The notes below the pieces were generated by a model. That model had not been told where the DNA came from and searched no databases. It worked only from the letters and a program-made list of their open reading frames with translations. From assembly GCA_022825705.1 (NCBI GenBank), contig JAJDWH010000035.1:1-64000 (forward strand): 64,000 nt of DNA. Reading direction: 5' to 3'. A program made the position numbers and the translations under genes. Below, piece by piece: positions 17,921-27,114 of this stretch (its first letter is position 1; each line of letters starts with the position of its first letter). Source of the stretch: Alphaproteobacteria bacterium (GTDB taxonomy: Bacteria > Pseudomonadota > Alphaproteobacteria > TMED109).

Positions 17921-19129
17921 ATGGTTGATATCAGCGAACTTACGAAGCGCCATGTTTTTTCCTTCGAGACTGAATCTCTAGGCACCGTTCGGTGCGGCTT
18001 TCTCGCAGTTGGGATGCTTCCCAGCATCGAGAACGTTCTGAAAGCTAAAGAGCTGGATGCTGTCTCTTTTGCACGCCAATTGCTTACAAGAATTGGGCAC
18101 CGTGTCACTGTGTTGGATGGCGATGAGGCCGGAAACGGGACTGACCAGACCGATCATTCAATGCTCAGCGAAGAAGACACACATTACATCTCCGATGACG
18201 AAATAGAAGTGTTTTCCAGAGAATTCGTGGCCCATAACGACTGGCTTCTGACGTCCTTTGAAGATACCCAGCGTTCGGATACGAAAAACAGCGATGGCGA
18301 AAGCATAGCTAGCGTTCAAACTGCACCCGACAACCTACTGAAAGACGAATCGGAACGTGATAGCGACTACCTTATTCGCATTGTTCGCCACTACCTGGAT
18401 GAACAAGCGGAACGAATAAATCGGATGTTTGGGTCAAATTCCACACCGCTTATCAGGAGCGCGCTCTCACGGCCGACGAACGATCTCCTGAAGAAGCACT
18501 TCTCTTTGTCGGATCAACTAGGCACGGCCCTGCGTGGTCTTTCTAATGGCCCAACTGAGCCACACGTCGGTGGAATAGCCGAACTTGAACGTCCAGATTT
18601 GACGTTACCGGAGAATCCAATTCGAGAAACTAACCGGCACCTCGGCGATGTAGTGGGCCACGCGGAGGAGCTCCGGGCAATCGTTTTTCAATGTGCTGAA
18701 CTATTTCGAAGCATGAGTGATTCTGCTTTACACATGCATGCTGACTTCAACAAAAGTGCAAAACGCTCGACAGCTGTCTCGTTGCTTGTTGCAAGTATAG
18801 CGGTCGCTAGCCTATTCGTTACTGCGATGTATTCCTGGTGGAGTTATGGGGAGTCTTCGACTCAGGAGGTATTCAACCAACGTACGCTTCAAGAACAGCA
18901 ATCTCACATTGAAACCTTGATAGAGCAGCAGGATCGGCGGTATGAACAGATGCTGGACCGTCACCAGAAGCAATTGGAGACATTACTTGATCGGCAAGAC
19001 GAACGGATTGAACGAATTGCGGAAGACCTTGTAACCGCTGCCGCCGATCAATCCCAGAGAAATAGGAGGCAACTGGCCGAAATGCTCTTGAATCTATTGC
19101 GGCTGGATCAAGGCGAACAACCTGAATAG
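17921..19129 (+). CDS. Single-pass membrane protein with coiled-coil tail, unknown function
   Basis: The 402-aa protein starts at ATG 17921 behind GGGGAG (an in-frame TTG lies just before). The N-terminal 110 residues are globular (HVFSFETESLGTVRCGFLAVG, then a helix ending QLLTRIGHR). An acidic, Ser/Asp-rich stretch follows, and one membrane segment lies near residues 283-306 (VSLLVASIAVASLFVTAMY). The last 90 residues form a strong coiled coil rich in Gln, Arg and Glu (repeats like LIEQQDRRYEQMLDRHQKQ). Base composition is clearly lower in GC than that of the core genes, a sign of transfer. It follows the NTPase-nuclease in the same direction and could be its membrane partner, but 357 bases separate them. 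Confidence 0.72.
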   Translation: MVDISELTKRHVFSFETESLGTVRCGFLAVGMLPSIENVLKAKELDAVSFARQLLTRIGHRVTVLDGDEAGNGTDQTDHSMLSEEDTHYISDDEIEVFSREFVAHNDWLLTSFEDTQRSDTKNSDGESIASVQTAPDNLLKDESERDSDYLIRIVRHYLDEQAERINRMFGSNSTPLIRSALSRPTNDLLKKHFSLSDQLGTALRGLSNGPTEPHVGGIAELERPDLTLPENPIRETNRHLGDVVGHAEELRAIVFQCAELFRSMSDSALHMHADFNKSAKRSTAVSLLVASIAVASLFVTAMYSWWSYGESSTQEVFNQRTLQEQQSHIETLIEQQDRRYEQMLDRHQKQLETLLDRQDERIERIAEDLVTAAADQSQRNRRQLAEMLLNLLRLDQGEQPE

Positions 19130-19137
19130 CAGGAGTG

Positions 19138-19702
19138 TTTGATCTTCAGTGTGCCCGACCAACTTCCGCAGGGACTGAAAACCACTTCGTGCCCCGCACG
19201 CTGTTGACGGCGAGCCAGCCGCCATCGCAAGTGATTCGAGCCCTGATGGAACTTAAGCGAGACAGCAACAGCAATTCCTGTTTGCCGACAGCGTTAGCGT
19301 TGCGATGTACCACAACAGGCACCTGGAAGGCATACGAGTTCTTGCTCGAACGCATACAGCATTACATGAGAGAGTACCACCCGAAGCATCGGGCGCTCAT
19401 TGTGATGGATGATACGAGCAGACAGTTGAACCGCGCAGTTGCGATGAAACACGCCTCGTTTCAGCGAGTCGGCAACCGGAACGTGAAGTTTCCAGCAGTC
19501 GTGGAATATCCGTTCTTTACGCGGAGCGAATTATCGAATGGCGTACAGCGTCTACCGTGCGTTCACGTATAAGGATTTCAGTTACCCGTATTTCGAGAAG
19601 TTGCAGCCCAGTATTTACCGCCGCTCAGGGGGAAACATTCTCAACGGGCTCAAGGTGTGGCCTGATGATTCGCCGCCCCTCAGCGCAGCTAGGCAAGCTT
19701 GA
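19138..19702 (+). pseudogene. DUF3800-family protein remnant
   Basis: The first frame reads LLERIQHYMREYHPKHRALIVMDD and VEYPFFTRSELSNGVQ, the C-terminal half of DUF3800 proteins. The expected continuation LADLCAYSVYRAF is broken: the text jumps from SNGVQ to AYSVYRAFTYKDFSYPYFEKLQP in another frame (19541-19702). The junction GGCGTACAGCG looks like a deletion between two GCGTACAG repeats. The N-terminal half, with the catalytic-looking Asp-Glu-Ser motif, is missing. DUF3800 genes are common on mobile islands; this copy is dead. Confidence 0.68.
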
Positions 19703-19879
19703 GAAGCGCACAAACGCAAGGACTTGCATACAGGGAGCGGGTGATGTCAGGTTGGGCGAACCATATCGAGCCCATAAAGGGCACCCGACAGTCAGTATTT
19801 GGCACGCGAGGAAGGCGGTGTCAACCCCAGCCGAGAGAAGCCACGCTTGGCATCGGAAATGGCGCCCAGGCGGGTCGTC

Positions 19880-20062
19880 CTATGCGATCGACAATCCGAT
19901 GCTGTCGCCGACCCGTGAGCCCGACGCCTTCACCGAGTTATTCGCCAGGTGCGCATACCGTGCGGCCGTTTGCACCTGGGTGTGACCAAGCAGCTTCCCG
20001 ATCATCGTGAGGCTCTCGCCCAAGGTCAGCGCCCTTGAAGCATACGAATGCCGCAATTCATG
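19880..20062 (-). pseudogene. Tyrosine recombinase, C-terminal fragment (remnant 1)
   Basis: The fragment reads HELRHSYASRALTLGES, MIGKLLGHTQVQTAARYAHLA and ends GSRVGDSIGLSIA. It contains the catalytic HxxR, the GH box and the nucleophile Tyr in ARYAHL. Only about 60 residues remain; homology starts abruptly at 20062. It closely resembles remnant 2 at 23201-24220, including the AxxSVKASGSRVGDSIG tail. Confidence 0.82.
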
Positions 20063-20106
20063 GTCCGGCCTGTTGACAGGTGTAGTCGCCATTGACAACA
20101 TACTTC

Positions 20107-20457
20107 ATGAACCATGACACAAGGCCTGTCGGTTGGGTCAAGGCAGCGCGGAAGACGTTCGAGTCGTTCCCCGCAACGGTGCGGGATCGGGTCGGCACGG
20201 CGCTTACGATCGCGGCGGAGGGCGGCAGGGCGGACATCGCGAAACCGCTGAAGGGCCTCGGGGCGGGCGTCATGCAGATCGCCGTCCGCTATCGCACGGA
20301 CGCTTGGCGGGTGGTCTACGTGACGGAGCTGGCGGGCCGGCTCTGGGTGATCCACGCGTTCCGGAAGAAGTCGAAGACGGGGATCGGGACGCCGAAGGCC
20401 GAGATCGATCTGGTCCGGGGCCGGCTGGCGCGGCTGAGGAGGGAGACGATGCCATGA
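20107..20457 (+). CDS. RelE/HigB-like toxin (Gp49/DUF891 family)
   Basis: From ATG 20107 the protein is 116 aa: PVGWVKAARKTFESFPATVRDRVGTAL, then KPLKGLGAGVMQIAVRYRTDAWRVVYV and IHAFRKKSKTGIGTP. This is the phage-derived Gp49-like branch of RelE toxins, which inhibit translation by mRNA cleavage. An in-frame TTG at 20092 is a less likely start. Its stop overlaps the antitoxin ATG (ATGA), so the two are coupled. TTGACA-like boxes lie just upstream, in DNA fused to the integrase fragment, so its promoter may be a junction product. Confidence 0.85.
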   Translation: MNHDTRPVGWVKAARKTFESFPATVRDRVGTALTIAAEGGRADIAKPLKGLGAGVMQIAVRYRTDAWRVVYVTELAGRLWVIHAFRKKSKTGIGTPKAEIDLVRGRLARLRRETMP

Positions 20458-20777
20458 GCGAGAGCGAATTCGAGCTGGTTGAGGGCAGCGGCAACGTTTT
20501 CCGCGACCTGGGCGATTCCGACGCAGACCTGAAGCAAGCCAAGGCGGTGGTGGCGGCCCGCATCATCAGGGTGCTCGACGACCGCGGTCTGTCGGTCCGC
20601 AAGGCCGCCGCGCTGACCCGTTTCGCCGCTGCGGATTTCTCGCGGATTCGGAACGCGGACCTCGGGCGCTTCACGCTCGACCGGCTGATAAAAATGCTTG
20701 CGGCGCTCGACAGCAATCTGCGGGTCACTGTACATGTCGACGCGAGACCCGACAGCCAAGCCACGGCGGCGATTTGA
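20454..20777 (+). CDS. XRE-family antitoxin
   Basis: The 107-aa protein has an acidic N-terminus (FELVEGSGNVFRDLGDSDAD) and a helix-turn-helix (VRKAAALTRFAAADFSRIRN, then DLGRFTLDRLIKMLAALDSNLRVTV). This is the usual partner of Gp49-like toxins (HigA2/XRE type). The ATG overlaps the toxin stop by four bases. It should neutralise the toxin and repress the pair. Intact. Confidence 0.86.
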   Translation: MSESEFELVEGSGNVFRDLGDSDADLKQAKAVVAARIIRVLDDRGLSVRKAAALTRFAAADFSRIRNADLGRFTLDRLIKMLAALDSNLRVTVHVDARPDSQATAAI

Positions 20778-21143
20778 GGCAGCCATGTCGGTGTCCCCGG
20801 GTACGATGTAGAAATTTCTATGAGTGAGGTGGCCGGCACCGAAGCGCCTCAGAGTGGCTGGGGACAGGGCACCGGAATGGGCCTGCGCGATCACGGTGAG
20901 CATCCGTCTTCGGGCAGTGCTGATAAAGCGTGATGCATCCCAGAGACCGAAGTACCCGCCGAAGCGCTCCGGTTGGAGTGGTAACACCTCAGCTCCGCTC
21001 GACAGGGCTCACAAACGCGTATCCCTTGGGTGCTACCAAACCGCGGACAGCTGTGTTGAAATCAAAACAGATCCTCGGATCGAACGGCTGAACCGGGCTG
21101 GCTCACACCATTCCAAAAAATGACGCCATAGCAAGGGCTGACG
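20778..21143. other. Intergenic region before apeA
   Basis: A leftward frame through here begins MLPLQPERFGGYFGLWDASR, but it continues into the antisense of the antitoxin and is not supported. No clear hairpin. It must hold the apeA promoter. Confidence 0.4.
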
Positions 21144-22574
21144 ATGCGACTATCCGATCCCATCGACAAACCCGGATTCTTTTGGCTTCCAAGCCATCCG
21201 AACCAGCACTATCCCGGAACTCTACGTATCTCGACATCAGGCGAAATAACCCTCAGACTAGTCCATCGACCTACCGCCGTTGATCCCCAACAGCTTCAAA
21301 GTAACAGTCTCTTTGGCGAAGAAACCCAGCGTATTTTGGGTATAGTCGATAATGACCCGGTAACTTTGGAGCAATGCGTAGTCGTAGACGATCCCTTCTA
21401 TTTCGTGCGAATTATCGAAGGGTATGTGTCTGAGTCGAGATTTCATGTTGGCGCGGCGTTCGTTGGAGCTTCATTTGTCGAAGACGAACCGATTGCGTTC
21501 TCACGGATAGAGTTTTCGTTGGAGAATCTCAACGAATGGTTTTCGATCTCCGGTTTTCGTCCAAAGTTAAACTCGGATTCCGAAAAGGCAGAGTGGGCGA
21601 TTCATTACACGCAGCCGGATGACATTTCTATAGCCTTGCCAGAGGGGATTGGACTCCAGTTCGTATTCTCGCCTTCATTTTCTCTTCCTGACTACAAGGT
21701 ATCTCAACTGTCGTCGACGATTTCTCAGCGTATGTATGTTTCTCTAACGTCGGAGGGGCCGCTCCCCGTTGAGCGCTGTTTCGTCATGTTACACCGGATA
21801 CATACTTTCCTTTGCTTGGTGATGAACAAGATTGTGGCGATAGAATGGGTGAGGGGTTATTCAAGAAACAAGCTGGATAAATGGGGTCAAGAGGTTGCGA
21901 CGAGTATTTTCTATCACAGTCAACTGCAAGGTCAACAACCGGATACACGCGTCTCCAGGACTTTTGGATACAATGATATCTCTGGTGATATCGAAAAAAC
22001 GATCCTGAGATGGTTGGCCGACTACGAAACTATATATCCCGCGTTTGATTTGTACCTGTCTTCTAAAATTGGTGCCCACAGGAATTTGAACGGCGTCTTC
22101 CTGTCACTTGTACAGGGTCTAGAAACTCTTCATAGAAGAACCTCTGACGAAACTGAATTGAATTTGGACGATTTTGAACGGTTGCGTGCAACCATCAGCG
22201 AATTAGTGCCGTCCGAGAGAAAAGATTTCATAGAGTCCAGACTGACGTACGCGAACGAAATTTCTTTGCGAAAGAGAATGAAGCGACTGATTGAGCCGTT
22301 TAAGGATCTGTTTGGAACGACAAATGAAATAAAATCTCTGGTACAAGACATAGTTGACATGAGGAATTATTTGACACACTACGACAAGAGATTGGAGCGC
22401 AGGGCAAGGGGCATTGATGACAGTAAGATGTATGGTATTTGTCTAAGACTTGACGCCCTGTTTCATCTCCATTTCCTGCGACTTACAGGAATGGATGCTG
22501 ATCGAATTAGATCCATGGCAACGGAGAATCCAGCACTTCGTGATCGGCTGGCTCTCAATGGGTGTGACGATTAG
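21144..22574 (+). CDS. apeA: ApeA-like anti-phage HEPN protein
   Basis: This intact 476-aa protein has the two-part ApeA layout: a beta-rich N-terminal domain of about 230 residues (KPGFFWLPSHPNQHYPGTLRI, then ITLRLV), and a helical HEPN domain. The HEPN domain carries SLVQGLETLHRR (about 315) and the RNase motif RNYLTH, with R407 and H412 in the Rx4-6H pattern. ApeA is a known abortive-infection RNase-type defence protein; single-gene action is typical. The DNA is much richer in A+T than its neighbours, a mark of recent transfer. The gene is flanked by the toxin/antitoxin pair and a subtilase remnant. Family assignment rests on domain layout and the motif. Confidence 0.78.
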   Translation: MRLSDPIDKPGFFWLPSHPNQHYPGTLRISTSGEITLRLVHRPTAVDPQQLQSNSLFGEETQRILGIVDNDPVTLEQCVVVDDPFYFVRIIEGYVSESRFHVGAAFVGASFVEDEPIAFSRIEFSLENLNEWFSISGFRPKLNSDSEKAEWAIHYTQPDDISIALPEGIGLQFVFSPSFSLPDYKVSQLSSTISQRMYVSLTSEGPLPVERCFVMLHRIHTFLCLVMNKIVAIEWVRGYSRNKLDKWGQEVATSIFYHSQLQGQQPDTRVSRTFGYNDISGDIEKTILRWLADYETIYPAFDLYLSSKIGAHRNLNGVFLSLVQGLETLHRRTSDETELNLDDFERLRATISELVPSERKDFIESRLTYANEISLRKRMKRLIEPFKDLFGTTNEIKSLVQDIVDMRNYLTHYDKRLERRARGIDDSKMYGICLRLDALFHLHFLRLTGMDADRIRSMATENPALRDRLALNGCDD

Positions 22575-22599
22575 GTGCCTTTTCAAAGGGGGACAGAAC

Positions 22600-23020
22600 C
22601 CCCGAGGTGGTCGCGTCTACGCGAGAACACGGTGGCAGCGGTCGCGGTGGGAGAGGACGGGGAGATGGCGGCGTACTCGAACCGCTGGGGTCTTGCGGCC
22701 GCGTGGTGCATCGCGGCCCCCGGGCGACGGCGTCGCCCTGGCTTATTTCGGGCCGGACGAGGAGACCGGCGCGCCGGGGGCGCGCCGCACCTGGGTGGCG
22801 GGCGGGACCTCGTTCGCGGCGCCGATGGTGACCGGGGGGCTGGCGGTGATGAAGCACGGGTTCCGGGGCCAGCTCTCGAACACGGACCTGCTGGCGCCGC
22901 TGCCGGAGACGGCGGACCGGTCGGGGCGCTACGCTGATGCGAAGACTTACGGGCGCGGCCTGATGGACCTTGCGGCCGCGACCTCTCCGATGCCCCTTAC
23001 GGATCGTCGGGCGCGGGCAT
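22600..23020 (+). pseudogene. Subtilisin-like (S8) peptidase fragment, frameshifted
   Basis: Two frames together read VAVGEDGEMAAYSNRWGLAAAW...IAAPG, then GVALAYFGPDEETGAPG, TWVAGGTSFAAPMVTGG (the catalytic GTSxAxP serine motif) and a tail ending KTYGRGLMDLAAATSP. That is the C-terminal half of a secreted or autotransporter subtilase; the Asp and His parts are missing. The frame changes near 22720. Confidence 0.72.
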
Positions 23021-23200
23021 GCGGTAACCGTTTGGGGATCGCGGCGGATGGGGGCAGCAGGCGTGACATGCGGCATGCGACGCCTGGAACATGATCGAAT
23101 CTGGTGACTATTCGATTACGGATTTTGTATGAGAAGAATTAAATTAATGATTACGGTGTGTTAGGAGGTTACGCCGCACGAGAGTGGCGGACATTACCGT

Positions 23201-24220
23201 TCAAGGCTCGATCGGCGCGATATGAGCACCGATGCTGTCCCCAACGCGCGACCCCGAGGCCTTCACGGATTCATTGGCCAGTTGCGCGTACCGCGCCGTG
23301 GTCTGAACCTGCGTGTCACCGAGGATCTTCCCGATCATGGGAAGGCTCTCGCCGAGGGCCAGAGCGCGGGACGCGAAGGAGTGCCTCAGGTCATGGATGC
23401 GTACGCCCTCCAGCTCCGCGTGCGCCTTGATGGGGTTCCAGTAGTAGGTGAGGTTCGGCAAATGGATGCCGCGCCACTTGCTGCGGATGACCCAGGGATT
23501 GCCCTCGACGTGCTCGATGCCGTCCAGCACCTTCGGCACCGGCGTAGTCAGCGGCACCATGTGCGGGCCACGTTTGCTATCGCGGAGCCGGAACTCGTCG
23601 GCCGTGCGGTCGACTTCGTTCCACCGCAGGGTGAGGATCTCGGAATTGCGGCATCCGGTCAGCATCAGCACAGCAGGATCGCCGGGATCGCGGCGGGCCA
23701 CATCCAGCCCTCGGCTTCCGCCGCCCTGAGCGACGCGCCGACGCTCCGGTACTCCTCGGGCGACATGAACCGTTCCCGCGAGTGCTCGCGGTAGTTGTTA
23801 ACCACCCGGCAGGGATTGCGGCCCCAGGGCGCGAGCTCCCATGTTTGCGCGAGCGAAAACATCTTCGAGAGCATCGCGACGATGTGGTTGGCCATCGACG
23901 GCGTGTCGGGCAGGCGATCATGGAGCTCGATGACGTGGCTGGACCGCACGTCCTTCACCGCCATGGAGCCGAGCGCCGAGACGATGTGCCGGTCGATGGC
24001 GGTCCGGTAGAGGCTTTCCGTCTTGGGCCTGCAGTGGACCTTCACATAGGCGCGCATGCAGCGCGCCGCGACATCGGCGACGGTGGGCTCGGGCTCGGGC
24101 TCCGGCGGGACCGGTTCGAGGCCGCAGTTGATGCGGTCGATGACCTCGGCCGCCTCGCGGCGCCTCTGGTCGATCGCGTCCTCTGCGACGGGCCCGAGGG
24201 TTATCTCCGAAGCTCTCGTC
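23201..24220 (-). pseudogene. Tyrosine recombinase, frameshifted and 5'-truncated (remnant 2)
   Basis: Read leftward, the frame opens near 24220 (AEDAIDQRRREAAEVIDRIN), with the core-binding domain TVADVAARCMRAYVKVHCRPKTE and NPCRVVNNYREHSRERFMSPEEY. It breaks near 23690 where two extra bases (TG) follow AILL. The catalytic domain resumes MLTGCRNSEILTLRW, then HDLRHSFASRALALGES, KILGDTQVQTTARYAQL. The GH box is GD here. About 90 N-terminal residues are missing where the gene abuts the HEPN-like remnant. Confidence 0.82.
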
Positions 24221-24264
24221 CGGCTTCGACGGGCGCCCTGTCCCCCAGCCGCTGATCGACGTCG

Positions 24265-24461
24265 CGTCCGCCTTTTTTCAGTCGCAGGAAGCCCGCCGCG
24301 ATGCGGCCTACAACCGCGCGCTTTGTTTCACCACGGCGCGAGGCGCTCGACCTGGTCAAGCTGATCGACTAGGCGTTCAGGGACTGGTAGGACGTGCGAG
24401 GCAGCTTGCATGCCGACACGTTCCTGACAGGGCTTCTGGCCCACAGGTACATGCAGGGTTA
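24265..24461 (+). pseudogene. C-terminal remnant of a HEPN-like gene (relative of 11033-11542)
   Basis: Translation in the listed direction gives FFQSQEARRDAAYNRALCFTT, then DLVKLID, AFRDW and DVRGSLHADTFLTGLLAHRYMQG, with two stop codons inside. The intact gene reads LQQARHEADYALHRRFT ... VVELID ... AFQNW ... RGSLQADTFLVGLLAFNLMQG. The match is clear and colinear, so a second copy of this gene once stood here. Confidence 0.75.
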
Positions 24462-24589
24462 AGATCGGCGCAATGAGTAAGCGAAGGAATTGAACGCTCA
24501 AGAACTTTCATTTGGAAGGAATAGGCCGTGACGATCACTCATGCTGAGCGAGCCATCGTCCCGCGCACAACGCAGGGGCCGAATGAGAC

Positions 24590-25069
24590 CGGCCAAGCGC
24601 TCCGGACACCGGTGACGGGCGTGGGCCACGTGCTGATGGCGATCCGCAACGGGCTGCTGGTGGACGGCCTGCCGAGCCGGACGATGGGACAGGCAGAAAG
24701 CCTAGCCGGCGAGGTCATGGTGTTCCGGAAGGAACCAGACCGGCCGGTGACGGTGGGAGCGCGGACAAGGCCTATGACACGGCGGAGTTCGTCAGGACCA
24801 GCACGGCCTTCGGCGTCGAGGCGGATACGGCGCGCAACAACGCGGGCAGGCGCTCGAACTTCGGCGAAGAGATGGTGGCGAGTGAGGCCAACCGGGCGAG
24901 CCAAGTTCATCGTAAACGGTTCGGGGAGGTCTTCGGCTGGGTGAGGACGGTGGCGCGTTTCTCGAAGACCCGGCATCGCGGACTGCCGCGGGTAGACTGG
25001 CAGTTCACCCTGACGTTTGCGGCCTACGACCTGATCCCTCTGCCGAAATTCTTGAAGGCTGCCGCATGA
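24590..25069 (+). pseudogene. IS5-family transposase, C-terminal half, frameshifted
   Basis: The first frame reads GHVLMAIRNGLLVDGLPSRT, as IS5 transposases do after the second catalytic Asp. The frame shifts near 24760 and resumes ADKAYDTAEFV, HRKRFGEVFGWVRTVARFSKTRHRG (with the final DDE glutamate) and LPKFLKAAA. The N-terminal half and the terminal repeats are absent. Confidence 0.8.
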
Positions 25070-25297
25070 CCGCCGGGACCAGGTGCAGGGCCGCCGTCGG
25101 GCGCACTGTGACGCCGGCGCCGCGTCCGACAGGGATTCCCGTCCGCAGGGCCGCAACGCTGGGCCGAAATTCCTCACGTCGTCCCTCCGAACAAACCGAC
25201 CCAACCGACATGTTCATGCCGAAAGTCGCCCATAAAGAGCCCGAAGGACCGCGTTCTTCGGCAGCTTAGTAAGGCCATGGGAGAGGAGGACCGTACT

Positions 25298-26587
25298 ATG
25301 CCGAAAACGCTCCTGATGATCGTCGCGGCAGTGATCCTTAGCGGATGCGGTGCGGACTTTACGTCCATCTATAGGGACTACAGCGTCGTCCCGAGCAATA
25401 AGACTACGACTGTAGTCATTGATGCTAAGCAGCGCGCGATAATTAGTACGCCGAACACGGTCTCCAACTCTAATCGGACGGCATTCGTCTGCGCTGAGCC
25501 GAGCCCAGACGCCTTGTCCGCGATTTCGGCGAGCTTCGCTGGGGGTGTGGGCCTCGCTCGGCCAGATAGGGAAGAACGAATAGCATTGTCGTCCGCTATA
25601 CAGGAGGCCGCCAAGCAGCTCGGAACGCGGAATGCGACCATTCAACTCTTGCGTGACGGACTTTACCGTCAATGCGAAGCGTACATGAACGGTCTCATCA
25701 GTGATGAGACCTACGATCAGATTGCAAACAAATATATCAACGCAATGGTTGTGCTTCTGGCAGTGGAGCAGATTACCACACCGGTGCCGGCGACCATACA
25801 AGGTGGAGAAGAAGTAGTTTCTGACGGCGCGGTGACAACCGAAGTCAACGTGAGCGTTCCGAGGATAGAACGTCAGAAGGAAACGGACCAGGAATCCTCC
25901 GAAACGCCGAAGACACCGGCCGACGCCGAGGTACCCAAGGATGGTACCCAGAAGGAAGCAACAGAAGGGTCGACGGCCGACACTACCCATGGAGACTCAC
26001 CGGGAGAACCGTCAGGCAGTCAAGGAACGCCCAATGCACCCGGGCAACCTGACCAAGCTGGCGATACCTCGAAGCCGCCCAGCGACACTGAGGAACCGGA
26101 AGGAGAAGAGCGGACAGAAATTACTAACAACAGTGACTCGTCTGGTGACATCTCTGCCAGCGGCGCGGCAGGTTCGCCGACAGTGAGTGTCCAAATTCCG
26201 CGAGTTGCGGGATCTGGCGTGAGTGACTCGGTGGCAGCCGCTGTTCGAGAGATGACACACATGTTTCTGCGGAAAGACACGGTTGATTTCTGTCTTTACA
26301 CACTGCCACGCCTAGCGGAGGGGTCTTCTTCCGAAGCTAAGAATATAAGTAGGACATTAGTCGACGGGTTTGTGGGTGTGTGTAATCTGATTATCGCGAC
26401 AGAATACACGGGGGGTACGACTCTTCCGACAAACATTTTCGATTTCTTGAAAAAAGAAGCCGAAATACGCGACAGACTTAGTAAGGCTGGGAGAAATATC
26501 CCTACCGAGCTGCCAAGGAATCCTGACCCACCAACGGGAGAGAATCCTGAGCCGCCGCCGACGGGAGAGGAGCGTGACCAAGGATAA
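25298..26587 (+). CDS. Lipoprotein with disordered acidic linker, unknown function
   Basis: The 429-aa protein starts at ATG 25298, seven bases after a strong GAGGAGGA site. A lipoprotein signal (MPKTLLMIVAAVILSGC) puts the lipidated Cys at residue 17. The first domain holds TRNATIQLLRDGLYRQCEAYMNG and MVVLLAVEQIT, a pattern I recall from unannotated proteobacterial lipoproteins. About residues 190-295 are a Pro/Thr/Glu/Ser-rich disordered linker, and a second small domain (MTHMFLRKDTVDFCLYTLPR) precedes a Pro-rich tail. It should sit in a membrane facing the periplasm. GC content is below that of core genes. The small gene at 26636 follows by 48 bases and is likely cotranscribed. Confidence 0.75.
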   Translation: MPKTLLMIVAAVILSGCGADFTSIYRDYSVVPSNKTTTVVIDAKQRAIISTPNTVSNSNRTAFVCAEPSPDALSAISASFAGGVGLARPDREERIALSSAIQEAAKQLGTRNATIQLLRDGLYRQCEAYMNGLISDETYDQIANKYINAMVVLLAVEQITTPVPATIQGGEEVVSDGAVTTEVNVSVPRIERQKETDQESSETPKTPADAEVPKDGTQKEATEGSTADTTHGDSPGEPSGSQGTPNAPGQPDQAGDTSKPPSDTEEPEGEERTEITNNSDSSGDISASGAAGSPTVSVQIPRVAGSGVSDSVAAAVREMTHMFLRKDTVDFCLYTLPRLAEGSSSEAKNISRTLVDGFVGVCNLIIATEYTGGTTLPTNIFDFLKKEAEIRDRLSKAGRNIPTELPRNPDPPTGENPEPPPTGEERDQG

Positions 26588-26635
26588 TTTTGTTGATATT
26601 ACAAGCTCCGCCGACGAGGGATGGAAGAGGAAGCG

Positions 26636-26818
26636 ATGGCGACCGACAACGACACAAAAGTCACTGTTGAGACCACGGTACTCCGAGTAAGGGCAGACGA
26701 GGAGCTCGTGCAGAACCTAGAACGACAGGCCAATAAAATGGGCGAGCGAGGCTTTGTATTACGGTCCAGTTTTCTCCTTGTAGAAGACGTCATCTGCGTT
26801 TACCAGCGTATTGGTTGA
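26636..26818 (+). CDS. Small DUF4177-like protein
   Basis: The 60-aa protein starts at ATG 26636 behind GAGGAAG; an upstream in-frame ATG (26621) has no such site. The pattern, a beta strand (TVETTVLRV), a helix ([19 protein letters not shown]) and a last strand ending VICVYQRIG, resembles DUF4177 proteins. Function unknown. It probably forms a two-gene unit with the upstream lipoprotein. Confidence 0.55.
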   Translation: MATDNDTKVTVETTVLRVRADEELVQNLERQANKMGERGFVLRSSFLLVEDVICVYQRIG

Positions 26819-26929
26819 GGGTACTCGGACCTCGATAGCGTGCGACAATGCGCGAGTTAGAGGCTCAGACAAGGTCCGAGACATCGTTGGGCTCTTTCTC
26901 TCGCCGTCGGACCGCGCGCTGGTGCTTTG

Positions 26930-27108
26930 TATGGATGAAAAGAACCAGGTTCAGGCGCTCGACCGCACGTAGCCTGTCCTGCCGATGCTGCTGGGTATAC
27001 ACCCGAACACTGAGCGGTGAGGACGCGGGCCCGGAACACCATGTCGCGCTCGACCGAGAGCGGTACCACCGTGAGGTTGGAGAGCGTCCTGTATTGCAGG
27101 ACCGCCAT
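26930..27108 (-). pseudogene. Tyrosine recombinase, N-terminal fragment (remnant 3)
   Basis: From ATG 27108 leftward the frame reads AVLQYRTLSNLTVVPLSVERDMVFRARVLT, then in another frame VRVYTQQ, matching the arm-binding start of this integrase family (DxxFWDRxLPGFGVRVYPSG). Nothing recognisable follows. It lies directly behind the C-terminus of remnant 4, in the same direction. Confidence 0.6.
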
Positions 27109-27114
27109 CGTCCA

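Noticed and set aside
20316-20987. 223-aa leftward protein over the XRE antitoxin
   Set aside because: Two thirds lie antisense to the toxin/antitoxin pair; no domain recognised.
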